Positions 31,832-42,377 of a DNA stretch of 64,000 nt are shown piece by piece. A program made the position numbers and the translations under genes. The first letter of the stretch is position 1. Each line of letters starts with the position of its first letter. Under the pieces are notes generated by a model. That model was given only the letters and a program-made list of their open reading frames with translations. It did not search any database and had not been told where the DNA came from. The stretch is from Phytophthora quininea (Eukaryota > Oomycota > Peronosporomycetes > Peronosporales > Peronosporaceae). Location of the stretch: assembly GCA_011947345.1 (NCBI GenBank), contig JAAVTG010000243.1, positions 1-64,000 on the forward strand, in the 5' to 3' direction.

Positions 31832-33411
31832 TCAATCATCCCAGTCGTCGGTGGCAAAGTTCGCGTCCGCAGCAACGCCACCTCTCCCTGCAGCCTGCAC
31901 AACCCAACCCAAAGCAAGATCAGTAGTGATTGTCTTGATGGTCCACAACTACGCCGTACCAAGTGCGAAGTTTTGTGCGGTGGCACTGCAGGCTGCGCGT
32001 CCTCGGCGTCCCAATCGTCGTCGACAAAATTGTTGTCGGCAGCGACATTCGAATTGGGCGCCTTGCGGGCATCGTGAACGCTGAGATTCTTCATCGGTTG
32101 CTCCACCTTGTGGGTATCTTCATTATCCGAGTCGAAGTAGTCAGAGTTCTTGCGCTTACTCGGTGCTTCATGTTCAGCAGAATACTCAGAAGACCGTGGA
32201 TCCACGCGTTCATGAGTTGGTTCATCGTCGTATCCGTTGGTTGAGGTGGTGACAGGCTGGCGAGGGCTCTCCTCCTCCGGGTCGTTGTCTTTAATGAGAT
32301 GATAGTCGTCTTCCTCTTCGCTGTCGGACATCACGTTCTTGCACTGAGCTCCTGGCTCGTTGACAAACGAGCTGGCTTTGATTTGAGCCACGAGCAAGCT
32401 TCGAGTGCTGCTATTCGTCGAAGGTCGAGGACTCGCCGCTCGATCGTCTTCGCTGCTGTCGTCGTCGCTGCCATCGCGTGCGTGGGACTGACGAGCGGAT
32501 TGGCGGGGTCATATCGGCTGCTTGCGCGTTCCTCGCGGTGGGGACACGAACTTCTCTGTTCATCGCGTCTTTCGACGCTGCGTTGTCTCGGCGACGGTGA
32601 ACGGTGTCTGCGAGAGTCTCGCTCGTCATCGTCATCTCTTAGACTGCGACGGGGGCCACGGTCACGACTACGTCGTCGATCGCTGTCATCGTCTTCGCTG
32701 TCATCTCGCTGGCGGTTTGACCTCGCCGATCGGCTTTTTCTCGACTTTCGTCTGCAGCTCGACACTCACGCTCGCGCTCACGTTCTCGTTCACGTTCCCG
32801 TTCTCGGTCGCGTTCTGCATCGGCTCGACGTTTGCGTTCACGAGCTTCATCCTCTTCATGCTCGTTATCGGCCTTTTTCGATTCCCTCGGCGTGCGGCGC
32901 TCTTGTCTCGGTTCAGCTTTCGGTGACGTCTCCATGGCAGTTTCCGGCGGCGGATTGCAGAGCTTGTAGAGACTGTCCGACCAGAGGCGGTGCTCGACAG
33001 ACGTCTCGCCTTTCAGTCGCAGTGTTCGCGAGGGCGACACAATCTCGATCATTTCCTGCGCATATGACGAAGACGTAAAGCTTCGCGGGCAGTTGAGCAG
33101 AGTCCAAGACGTGACTTACTCGTCGGCAGTAAATCCCGCAAACGTCTTCGACGTAAAGCCATCCACGTGGATCTTTGGCCGTCCTAATTGTGAACAACGT
33201 TTGTTAGTTGTAGTGAACGGTTTAGAAGCGGAAGCAGCGCATACTTGCTGGTGGAGTAGGAGATGACAAGCTTCTTCTCGGAGCCAGGACCAGGCACGAA
33301 ACCTACTTTGAACCACCGGCGGTTCATATTCTTGCCGAAAAAGCTCGGGTTGCTGTTGATTTTGATCATCCAGCCCTCCAACATGGAGATATCCACGCCG
33401 TTGACGATCAT
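31832..33411 (-). CDS. PH-domain protein with long Arg/Ser/Glu-rich tail
   Basis: The start is taken at the Met of 33411 (MIVNGVDISMLEGWMIKIN); an in-frame Met at 33471 is possible. The N-terminal 110 residues look like a PH domain: LEGWMIKIN, NRRWFKVGFV, KKLVISYSTSK, the long insert GWLYVEDVCGIY, IEIVSPSRTLRLKG, and the closing helix HRLWSDSLYKLC. The tail has a charged repeat (RERERERERE), an RS region (RRHRSPSPRQRS) and acidic stretches, ending NFATDDWDD. Introns 33245-33184, 33119-33056 and a last one near 31960-31889 keep phase. The frame changes at a T5 run (32735-32739) and near 32400. PH domains bind phosphoinositides or proteins; RS tails are common in nuclear RNA factors, so the combination is unusual. 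Confidence 0.65.
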
Positions 33412-33619
33412 GTTGGTCCTTCCTCGCAATGAACTACGAAGACTGCGAAAGGAGAAGTAACGAACGAGCACAGAGACGCTTTGCGGCTCTTGATGGTCTG
33501 CTGTTCGTTTTCATTCGAAACTCCTGGAAAAACGTCATGGAATTCATACACCAGCTATTTTTACTCAGGACTGTGCTTCGTTAAAGCACACAGAATTCGC
33601 AGAATTGCTCAAGCAACGC

Positions 33620-34090
33620 CAATGTGACCGCCGCACAGAACGCAAATGAGGTCACTCACTAACGCATCGACGTCGTTGTCACCAATCATCTCAGCCTGTT
33701 CCCCACGTGAAAGCTGCAGTCCAGGGTTCGACTTAAGTCCCAAGATATTCTTCGAGAAATAAGGAGCACTGATCCAGCTCGCTGACACGTGCGATAGGTA
33801 TCAAAGCTGTACGACACGGAGAGGACGATACGGTTGCGCGTCATCCACCAGAAAGCCTCGACCGCAGTTGTTGTACGTGAAGAAAGCTTCAAAATCTTGG
33901 CTGCACTTCGCCTTGAAATGCGTTGCAAAAGTGTCGCCTTCAGGTTTCTTGTTCGCTTCGACGAGAGCAACAAGTGCATCCGAGTTGGCCTCTGCAATTG
34001 CGTTGTAGAGTAAAACATACAGACTCGACTTCCCCAACAACGGTGAACCCTGAATCATAATCATTGGCAGATACCTAGGAGCTTGTAAAA
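33620..34090 (-). pseudogene. P-loop NTPase fragment, possibly Crinkler-like
   Basis: The minus strand reads PMIMIQGSPLLGKSSLYVLL, a Walker A-like loop (GSPLLGKSS) after a beta strand. FATHFKAKCSQDFEAFFTY and GFLVDDAQPYRP follow, recalling the strand-acid part of NTPases. Coding-like sequence continues in other frames to about 33620 (EQAEMIGDNDVDALVSDL). Oomycete Crinkler (CRN) C-termini often contain such an ATPase, but no LFLAK or HVLVVVP header is seen. The identity is uncertain and the locus looks broken. Confidence 0.35.
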
Positions 34091-34274
34091 CGCAGAAACG
34101 GTGGCGAAGCGGTACATTCGAAACGTAGATGCCGCGCCCTCTTCACTGTCTGCGGACCCGTTCCACTCGTTGCGAGACGTCAACGACGACTGGATGCACT
34201 TGGTCTACACCGTCTCCTTCTTATATCTCGGCCTATAGCTTCAGAGGTTGAAAGCGGTTGTATGCGTCCCAATC

Positions 34275-37198
34275 CTAGTAAATATGATGGTCATGCGAGA
34301 TGGTATGCGCCGGAAGCGCACGTTGTACTTTGGTGCGGATTTCCTCTTGGAGCTTGATCACGATAGCCTTTTCCGGCAGCAGCACCGCAGAAGTGACGGC
34401 CTTACGCTTTCTTGAGATGGAACCACACGTACGGATCCATCACAAACAATTGCGCGGAAAGTTTTCGATTAGTTCAGAACAGTTGCCTACTTTCGTGCAT
34501 TTCGACGCTTTAGGATGTCCAAGGCCTCGTAAAACCCAGACACATCTTCCTCGACAGTACTGATAAGCCCATAGCAAAACAAGTGTGAGATCTAAGCGGA
34601 AAGAGGTCATAGAGTTTCGAGCTACCATACCTTGTCGCCATCTTTGCTGACGAACGAGACGAAGACAGTTTCTTCGTGTCACTTGATGCTCCTGCTCCCG
34701 ATTCCCAGGCCGACGTCTTCCGTGGAGTTCTCTCCTGTCGTTCAGGGGACTTGGATCTGGAAGGACCTCCCACCAGATCAGAGCTCTGGTTCTTACTGCT
34801 GCCACTACTCGATTTGCTCGGTTCTAGCTTGGGTTGTGCCAGAAGAGTCTCCGTCAGCAACGCACCTTTGCCTTGTCGCTGGTACCACAAGTCAAAGTCC
34901 TTTTGGAGTTTGATGCGGCCCATTTCGAGCATCTTCTGGATGTGCTGAATCTCCTTCTTCAGTTCGCTGAGCTCGTTGAAGCCTTTCTTGTACGCAGTCT
35001 TGTGGATATCAATCTGCTCCTTCAGCTTCTCCTCGGCTGCTTCATTCTCCGCTCTGGCAGCGACTGCAGCTGAAGATGCACCAGCCTCTCCATCATCTCC
35101 CATTAGACCTTCGTCAGCGATTGCCTGTTGCTTGCGTAGCTTCTCGATCTTTTGAGCTAGCGCTTTGATCTGGTTGCGAGCGTCATTCACTTCGTTGGCA
35201 AGTGCTTTCGCCGTGTCGTATTTGCGCTTGAGAGAGATCTTGTTGTCCCGAATCACGTCGTTCTTCGGGTACTGTGCTTTGAAGGCTTCAAAAGCTTTGG
35301 CGGGGTCTTCTAGTACAGCTGGATCGACAACCAACGCGGACACGTAGTCTCCATGTGGTTTAGTTATCTTCTGCTGGGGTTGAACGTCGTGATCTATCTG
35401 GTTGCTGGTGTAGTCGACAACGTTTCGGCCCATCAGCTCGGCAGGTAGCACAGTTCCTCGGTCTTTGCGGATCATGTTGACCATAATGGCGATTTCGTTG
35501 TCGCGCTGCTGCACGAGTTGCTCGAGCTCATGAACTCGCTGCTCCAGCTCCTGATTGTTGCCACCACTGCCAGCAGAGATGAGCGTTGGGCCTTTGAGCA
35601 TATTGGCACCGCCTGCAGCAGCTCCGGCAGCATTGGCCATACTCTTGAGGATGTCGAAGCATGCCTTCATTTTGGTGTACGTGAACTCGCCCATGGACAA
35701 GTGCGCGCTCGGCTCCGAGTCGTTCACAAACGCCAAACATTTGTTTCGTAGTTTGTCCATTTCGTAGTCCTTGAGCTCCACGCCTTCATTCTGTCGTAGC
35801 AATAGCACGTATTAAAGGCCTTGATGCTTTTTGTCTCGATTGCAACCAAACGGCTTACCACATCGCCCTTGAGAATGGCAAGCTCTTCCTCCAGAGTTGT
35901 TACGCGTGCTTTAAGCTGTCGAATGATGATGGAAGGATCCACTTCCTCATTCAGACGAGCATCGTTCTTCACTCGAGCCACACGCTGCGCGAACCGACAA
36001 GTTGATACAGACTCCTGCTCCAACAGATACAAGTTAGCTTTGAATTAATCTGCCAACACAAAAGCAATTTACGCACGTCGGTTTGGTCCTTCTCGGGGCT
36101 CACAGTGGCCACCATGACGGTCTTGCAGTTCCCGCCGAGAGAATCGCGCAGCACTGAAGTCATCATGGAATTTCGGTACGGGATGTGCATTCGGCCTTTC
36201 GTGTTCTTCTCGTGCAGAGCCACGATGACCATCTCGAGATAATGCAGACTCGTGTTGATGTAGGCAGCTTCTCGCAGCAATTGGCCTTTAGCACCAGTCT
36301 TGTGAGCTCGCTCCGACCCTGCCAAATCCACAAGGTGAAGTTTCGATCGCAGCACCACCTCGCTCCCGACTTTTCTCGTCTCCAGCGACACTGTGAAAAT
36401 GCAGTGCGATCGAGAAGACGCCAAGTTCATCGCCGTCTCGCTCACCGCTCGGTTCGTATCCCCCAGGAAGAGCAAGTTGAGTGCGTCTTCCTCAGTAGTC
36501 ACTGGGTGCATGGACAGATTCCGCAGATGGCAATTCCCGTCCTCGTCCTCCAGCATCGCCACTCTCGGCAGATCGTCAAGCGACTTGGTTGTCTCGTGGT
36601 TGGGGTCCAGCAAGTCGTAGCCCTGGTTGTTGTAGATCTCGAGGTACGAGATGTGGGCGACGATCTGCTCCTGGCTGGTGTTGCGCATGCGCTCGAAGAT
36701 CCTAGACAGCGCTCGTGGGATCAGTCCTCGGTCTTCGTATCTCTCGGCGCCCCCAGTAATGGTGAAGGTCTTGCCCGACCCTGTCTGGCCGTAGGCGAAC
36801 ACGGTCGAGTTGAAGCCGTTGAGAGCACTCTCGACACAAGGACATCCGACCTGGTCGAAAACTTCTTCCTGCTTGGCTTCCATGCCGATGACCGAGTCGA
36901 AGCGGAACTTGTAGGTCGTGCGAGAGTTGTTGATGAGTCCGGCGGCGACGTCTCTTGGAATGTCGTACTTCATAGTGTTGGAGTCCTCGTCCCACGAGAA
37001 GAAGCCCGACGGTCGTCTGGAAGGCTTAACTCGCAGGAAGATGCGGATATTCGAGTCGGCATCCGGTTGCTGACCATCGTCGCCGTTCACGGCGGACGCA
37101 GAGTCGTCCAACTCGCCGTCGTCATCCTGGGTAGCGTACTCGTCTTCCTTGTTCATGGTCGAATTAAAAGTCGCACATGACACCCCTTCAAGATCCAC
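34275..37198 (-). CDS. Kinesin-9 family motor, KIF6-like
   Basis: The motor domain shows VFAYGQTGSGKTFTITGGAE (P-loop), NLASSRSHCIF (switch I), LHLVDLAGSE (switch II) and IPYRNSMMTSVLRDSLGGN. Best resemblance is to KIF6: SYLEIYNNQGYDLLDP and ALNLLFLGDTNR are shared. Kinesin-9 motors act in the flagellar central-pair/axoneme, consistent with a zoospore-forming organism. Introns 36076-36015, 35858-35791 and 34630-34560 keep phase. A coiled-coil tail follows, ending in a Ser/Lys-rich region. The last exon (KAVTSAVLLPEKAIVIKLQE, stop at 34277-34275) is open and coding-like but its splice phase is uncertain. The start may be 37198 or the in-frame Met near 37156. Confidence 0.9.
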
Positions 37199-37492
37199 AT
37201 GGCTACATCATGACTATACTTTTTTGGCGTCTTGTAGTCGTCTTCATCTTGGAGGCTACCACTGCCGGTACTAGTATGATTGTTCGCAGTTCCGTTGGCA
37301 TTTAGGGACATCATCCAGGTGGTTCCGGTGTAGCAGGCTGCGGCTCATTGCCGCGCCCAGTACCTCAAGCTTCTCCTGTCGTCTTCCTGGACTGCCCAGA
37401 TGGGCAAGTAAGACGCGATGATGGGGAAAGAGTTTGTGGTACAGGAGGCCTCGAGCCGAAACTTCAGTCCGCAGTTTGGGCCGTCAAGGGAC
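37199..37492. other. Intergenic between kinesin and effector
   Basis: A minus-strand open segment at about 37205-37310 (MSLNANGTANNHTSTGSGS) could be an upstream kinesin exon, but no in-phase splice was found. Nothing else was seen. Confidence 0.3.
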
Positions 37493-38017
37493 CTAAGGTG
37501 TTATCATAGTATACGCTGGTGCTTTGGGAGTTCCAGCTCCCACGTCGGTGTTCAGTGTGTCTTGGAATCCTCGACCTACCGCATCCGGGTAGCCATATAA
37601 AATGAAGTCAAGTCTCGCAAATGTGATTGCAATGACAATATTCGGGCATCGAACAGACTGTACGAACTGATTGGAAAGGGCCTCCTCACTACTACGGAAG
37701 CTTGCCCATCGCGTACAATATGTTCTCGCGCTTACGTTCGGCGGCCTTGGCTTGCTCCCGGAATTTTTGATCTCTCGAGCTTTCTTCCACTCTTTCGTCC
37801 CGATCGTGTGCTTCTTGGTGAATTTTAAAAAGTCGTGAAGGGACCGTTCTTCTTCGATGTCGTCGTCGACTTTACGCAGTGAGCGACCGCCGTCCACTTG
37901 CGTCTGAGCAGCTTGAGCATTCGCAATGATGTTTGAATTTTCCTTGGTGGAGACTGCAGAGCCGCTGGCGACAAGAATGGCAGCAAGAACGATCGCAAAA
38001 AGGTAGCAGAAGCGCAT
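37493..38017 (-). CDS. RxLR-dEER effector candidate
   Basis: The Met at 38017 starts MRFCYLFAIVLAAILVASGS, a strong signal peptide. RSLR is at residues 45-48 and EEER at 55-58 after an acidic run. This is the canonical translocation arrangement of Phytophthora effectors, which enter host cells and modify immunity. The open frame runs 174 codons. A T5/A5 run at 37765-37769 probably shifts the frame: the alternative frame reads REQAKAAERKRENILYAMG and stops at 37694-37692. The helical short form looks more natural than the long tail, so the mature C-terminus may be about 50 residues. No WY motif was recognised. Confidence 0.85.
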   Translation of the reverse strand: MRFCYLFAIVLAAILVASGSAVSTKENSNIIANAQAAQTQVDGGRSLRKVDDDIEEERSLHDFLKFTKKHTIGTKEWKKAREIKNSGSKPRPPNVSARTYCTRWASFRSSEEALSNQFVQSVRCPNIVIAITFARLDFILYGYPDAVGRGFQDTLNTDVGAGTPKAPAYTMITP

Positions 38018-38985
38018 ACTTGGAGATGAAAGTGCTGGAAGATGACGGAGGAGTCGAGAACTTGTGGGTTGCCGAGTGAAATGGAGAGTGAGGTTCCAAA
38101 TGTTTGACGAAATTCGTTCATTGTACGACGAACGTGGAGCAATATACTGTGCAACGATTCGTGGATGCCACTTCGTAATTCTTCTTTGCAAGTGTGCGTG
38201 GCTTACTGTTTGAGAGGATTTGTGATTGCGAGGATTATCTTGGGATGCGTCCTGAATTCATCCGAAATCGCTGCAGCGTGAGCACGAGACGCTGTCAAGA
38301 CGATTGAACAATACAGTATATGTGGCAACTCGGCATACGTCAGCTACAAGCAGTAGCCACAAGAGGAAGCAGAAGACAGCAATCGAGACTGCAGGGCATT
38401 CGACTCCAAATTAGTGTTGAATGCTTGAAGCGAATGACAGGGGACGGAGACCCAACAGGTAACCAGTCCCCTCCGCCAGCACGGTGGCTCCAGAAGAAGG
38501 AGCCGTCATTGGTCAAGCGGCTACGATCGTTCAAGGAGGCTATCAATGGGATAGGGCAGCAGCTGCGATTTTAGTTGCCGCTGTGCAGATTGAAACGTTT
38601 GACATTCACAACGTTCAAGTGGACGAAGAAGTCCTGGACGTTCGGCGCGCAATTTAATTGTTTCGCCACAAATCTGGCCCAAGATTGTGGTACTGTACCT
38701 GTTCGTAGTTCGAAGAACTATGCTTTATTTGATCTGCCGTAGTACAGTTGTCCCCATGGTACTCTCTCCGAAAAATACCGGTATTGACAGACCAAGTCAA
38801 ACTTGATTGGTTGATATTATAATTATCGCTTTTGATTGGTTGGAAATGCCCTGGGGTGGGCATAGAAAAGTGTTCGATGGTGCTTCGGTTTTGGACCAGC
38901 CGTTTCGTGTGCACCACACTGATGAGTTACCTAAGACGTTTCACGTCGGAATTTCCGACCTCGGAGGCAGTAGTAACCGCAGTGA
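38018..38985. other. Intergenic, repeat-derived AT-rich sequence
   Basis: It holds the effector promoter at its left end. Around 38650-38830 it is AT-rich with local inverted motifs. No gene was seen, and it may contain MITE remnants. Confidence 0.35.
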
Positions 38986-38989
38986 ACCC

Positions 38990-39027
38990 GGCGTGTCCTT
39001 TTCCCTTCTAAAAGGTAAAAGGTAAAA
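38990..39027. repeat. Palindromic GTGTCCTTTTCCCTTCTAAAAGG site, copy 1
   Basis: A hairpin-forming sequence lies just upstream of the Helitron gene. A related copy in the same orientation is near 50510, and an inverted copy is near 54880-54914. It may be a transposon terminus. Confidence 0.5.
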
Positions 39028-39617
39028 GCCCTTCAACTTCAACAAAGAATGACAACCCCGACGGTAGACAGCGACGTCCAGTCATTGATTCAATGCGCCG
39101 CGAGCACCTCCCAGCTAGGGGCCAAGCATCCTCGGCGATCCGAACCAGGTACGGCAGCAGCATTTGACTGCAGTGGGGATGCGTTTGTTAAGCTAACGTT
39201 GGGGATGATGAATGACGTGTAGTAGTGGCGTCGCCTGCGACGCAGGAAAACGATGAAGACGACTTGCTTGCCCACTTGGATCTTGCACACCAGAGGGAGA
39301 AAGCCGCTGCTAAGATACAGTTATCGAGGGCTCGTAAAAGGCAACGAACAAGTTATACAGCTGAAAGCTCTGACAGTATTCCTGTTAACCCTTTAGCTAC
39401 GGGTCTCCTTACGTGTCCAGGACGACCTGTTAGGCGACTCAATACTTACTCTCATTGGCCAGAGTCCTGTGGAGAGGCTAGGTGGAAGTTGCCGCCGTCA
39501 CTTCTAGATCCATGTGGACCTGTACCACAGCCACCCGCGGGTAGCTCAAATCGGCAGCTGTGTGCAATATAAGACCGGTAAACGTTCTCATTCTCAGACT
39601 TTCAACTCAAGAGCGCG

Positions 39618-41745
39618 ATGGAGGGAGGTGTTACCGGGGACTGGGACGTCCAGAGCGACGACGAGGTGATTCCGCGTTGGGAAGAAGACCTGTCAGACGA
39701 TGGCCTTAGCGACTTGGAGGTAGAGCTCGACCCTGGGCGTGCTAGTACTCATCGACCTCAGCCAGTTCACGCAGAAGCTTCTCGGCCGTCAATGACGCCA
39801 ACAGCAGCGTCGCTCGCAGATAACGCGTATTTCAAGGCAATAAAGGAGGGAAGTGGGCTACAGCTGACAATGGATGCTACAGTGAGAAATGCTTTCGAGA
39901 AGGATGGTTCTTAAGGGCTTTTGCTCTATTCGTTACTGCAGCGCTGTGCCAAAATATTCGACGGTGGACTACAACTAAACTTGAAGCGGAGGGAAAGAAA
40001 CCTGTGAGTGAGAGCGAAATAAACGCTTACATCGGGCTCGAGATGGCAATGAGTCTCTGCCCGCTCAATGACATCGCTGATTACTGGTCGAGAGATCGAT
40101 TTCTTGGGCAGCCTGCATTCATAGAGACCATGAGCCGAGATCGCTTCCAGCATATTCGAGCGGCACTACAACTTCATCCACCGAGCTTGGTGACATTTGC
40201 AACGGTGCAAGACCCACTTTACCGCTGTAGAGGACTATTGCAGCATTTCCAGAAGCGTTTTGCTGAGGTTGCGGTTCCAGTCGGCGCCAGCAGTCTTGAT
40301 GAGATTTCCGTTCGCACGAAAGCGCGCTCTCGCGCGAGGACGTACATGCCGTCCAAGCCCGACAAGTACGGGCTGCACTTCTACGCTATTGTTGGGTGGG
40401 ATTCATTATACGTGCATTCGGTCTGGGATAATGGCTCCGGCAATGCTACACGATCTACGCCTGCTGAGCGATATACACAACTCTTCCCGTCACTTCGAAC
40501 TCCATTGTGGAACACGCTTGCACTACCTGACATTCTCATCGATCGTAAATCGGCTTCAGCTCTCTGGGTAGCTATGGCCGGGCACCAAACCAGCACATTC
40601 AGGTCACCTAGTGGCCACCGCTTGCTAGTATCTGATAACTTCTACACCCAACACACTTACGCTCGTGCTATTGACGCGTTTACAGATGGAGAAGTCAAGT
40701 TGGTGGGTACTGTTCGATTGAATTTAGTCGATAAGTTCAACAAGTTCGCTCTCGAACCTGCTGTGGATCGCATAGCCAGTCAAGACCGTGGATCGTGGGA
40801 GCTCGTCGCCGCGGTAGATCCTGAGCCAAATCACAAGAAAAATGAAGCGGTTCATAGGAAGAAGCAGAAAGATCTCCCAAAGCACAAGCGCACCGAGTAC
40901 ATGCCGACGCTCACGTACGCTCAACGCGCCGGATATATTGTTTTCAAAGACCGAAAGGTCATCATTTTTTACTCGAATGATCTGAAGCGAACTATGTCAG
41001 CTTCGACGCTGCCGTCAGATTCACCTGAGGCTGTAGATTGTTGCCACGGCACCGTTCCTTTACTGCGCTGGATTGGAGACACAATTTTGGATCGTAAGCC
41101 GCTCGTGGCTCCGGCACTAACTGCAGTCTACAACAAATGCATGAACGCTGTCGATAGAGTTGATCAAATGCGAAGCACGAATCTTACAAGGCGTCGCGAG
41201 AAGCGTATGCACATGTCCGTCTTCACGTGGCTGCTTGACATGTCTGTCATCAACGCGTATGCGTTGCAGCGTCACATTACGCGTTCAACTTCAGCCCCCG
41301 TATCTCTTCGAGAATTCAAACGAGCACTGGTTGATACTCTAACACACAACGAAAAAAGCGCCAGGCAACAACGAGAACGACGACAAAAGAAACGGAAAGC
41401 TGAAGAGCTAGATGAGGTTGTCGGCAGCGATACCTCGCTTCATGCAATCACCCCAAACTCTACACAGCACAGCAATGGAAAGTTGACCTGCTAGCTATGC
41501 AGTCTACGTGGGATGCCGTCAAAAAGGCTAAGTACGGGTGCGTCAAGTGTAAGCGCGGCTTTCATGTAGAATGTTTTACAGCTTTCCATTACAAGGGCGT
41601 CCTCCAGACTGAAGAACCTCAACTCCAAGATGCCCTAGAGGCTATAGCTCGAGCGCCTACGGGAAATCCTGTTGGATTTACGAGAAAGCGTAGCAATAGA
41701 AGTATCACACCAGTTAGTGAGCTCATTCTTCCACAGAGAGGCTAG
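39618..41745 (+). CDS. piggyBac transposase (DDE_Tnp_1_7), two frame breaks
   Basis: The acidic N-terminus starts at the Met of 39618 (WEEDLSDDGLSDLEVELDP). After a frame change near 39908 the core runs 40004-41494: SEINAYIGLEMAMSL, YWSRDRFLGQP, KARSRARTYMPSKPDKYG, LLVSDNFYTQ and YNKCMNAVDRVDQMRS. After a further break near 41490 comes the C-terminal cross-brace finger (CVKCKRGFHVECFTAFHY). It excises and inserts precisely at TTAA. All catalytic blocks are recognisable, so the copy may be young. Confidence 0.9.
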
Positions 41746-41752
41746 CCAAATA

Positions 41753-42097
41753 TCAAATACAGATGCTTACATTTTCCGAGTTGTCTGGCCAAAGCTGTGG
41801 AAGTTTCTTGTTGGCGTACGCAGGTAGTCTTCCTTGCATTCTGCCAGTCTGAAGATAGATGAACACACGACTGAGGGCTTTGCGAAGCGCTTGGTGGCGA
41901 CGTCGGCGAGTTAGTTTAGCCTTCATTCTCTGTGCCTTCTCCTTCATAGCAGCTTCGTAAACGTCCCAAGCACAAGGCGCGCAACCACACCACCCGCACA
42001 ATCCGCTGCTGCTGGAGGGGGCATCTTGATTCTCGACAGCAAATCGCGAACTAGCCACAATTGAGAAGTAGAGGTTTCGTGAGCGACCATGCCGCAA
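41753..42097 (-). CDS. Convergent second ORF inside the piggyBac
   Basis: A 114-codon ORF runs toward the transposase gene. It has a Cys-rich centre (GLCGWCGCAPCAWDVYEAAM) and a basic helical part (KAKLTRRRRHQALRKALSRV). I do not know a function. Its position between the transposase stop and the right terminus, and its motif-like Cys spacing, suggest an element-encoded accessory protein rather than a shadow ORF. Confidence 0.45.
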   Translation of the reverse strand: MRHGRSRNLYFSIVASSRFAVENQDAPSSSSGLCGWCGCAPCAWDVYEAAMKEKAQRMKAKLTRRRRHQALRKALSRVFIYLQTGRMQGRLPAYANKKLPQLWPDNSENVSICI

Positions 42098-42377
42098 TCG
42101 TATTGGTTTAAATGTTCAAAACTCGCATTGTGGTTGGTTCTAGTAAATGTCTGCGTGAACCTCTACGCCGAAGCTCGTAGCTAAAGGGTTAAGTACTTTG
42201 CGCCGATCACTGAGGAGGAGAAAAGTCATTGCATGGATTTACTTCGTAGTGCTCTGAGTGCCGAAGGCTTAGATGAGGCCGTGTGCGCCGTTTGTGACCG
42301 CATAGTGCTAATTGGAGATACATGGAAGTATTACGTAAAGTTTTGGGGTAGCTGGCAGTGATATTCCGCAGCTACTT

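Larger units (their letters stand above)
39389..42188 (+). mobile_element. piggyBac transposon inserted in the Helitron
   Basis: The 2,800-bp element has TTAA on both sides (39385-39388 and 42189-42192), the exact piggyBac target duplication. The termini are CCCTTTAGCTACG and its inverse CGTAGCTAAAGGG. Removing it rejoins the Helitron coding sequence across one TTAA. It carries a transposase on the plus strand and a convergent second ORF. Confidence 0.95.

Noticed and set aside
36185..37180. A 331-codon plus ORF opposite the kinesin motor
   Set aside because: It is exactly antisense to conserved motor motifs and has no recognisable domain.
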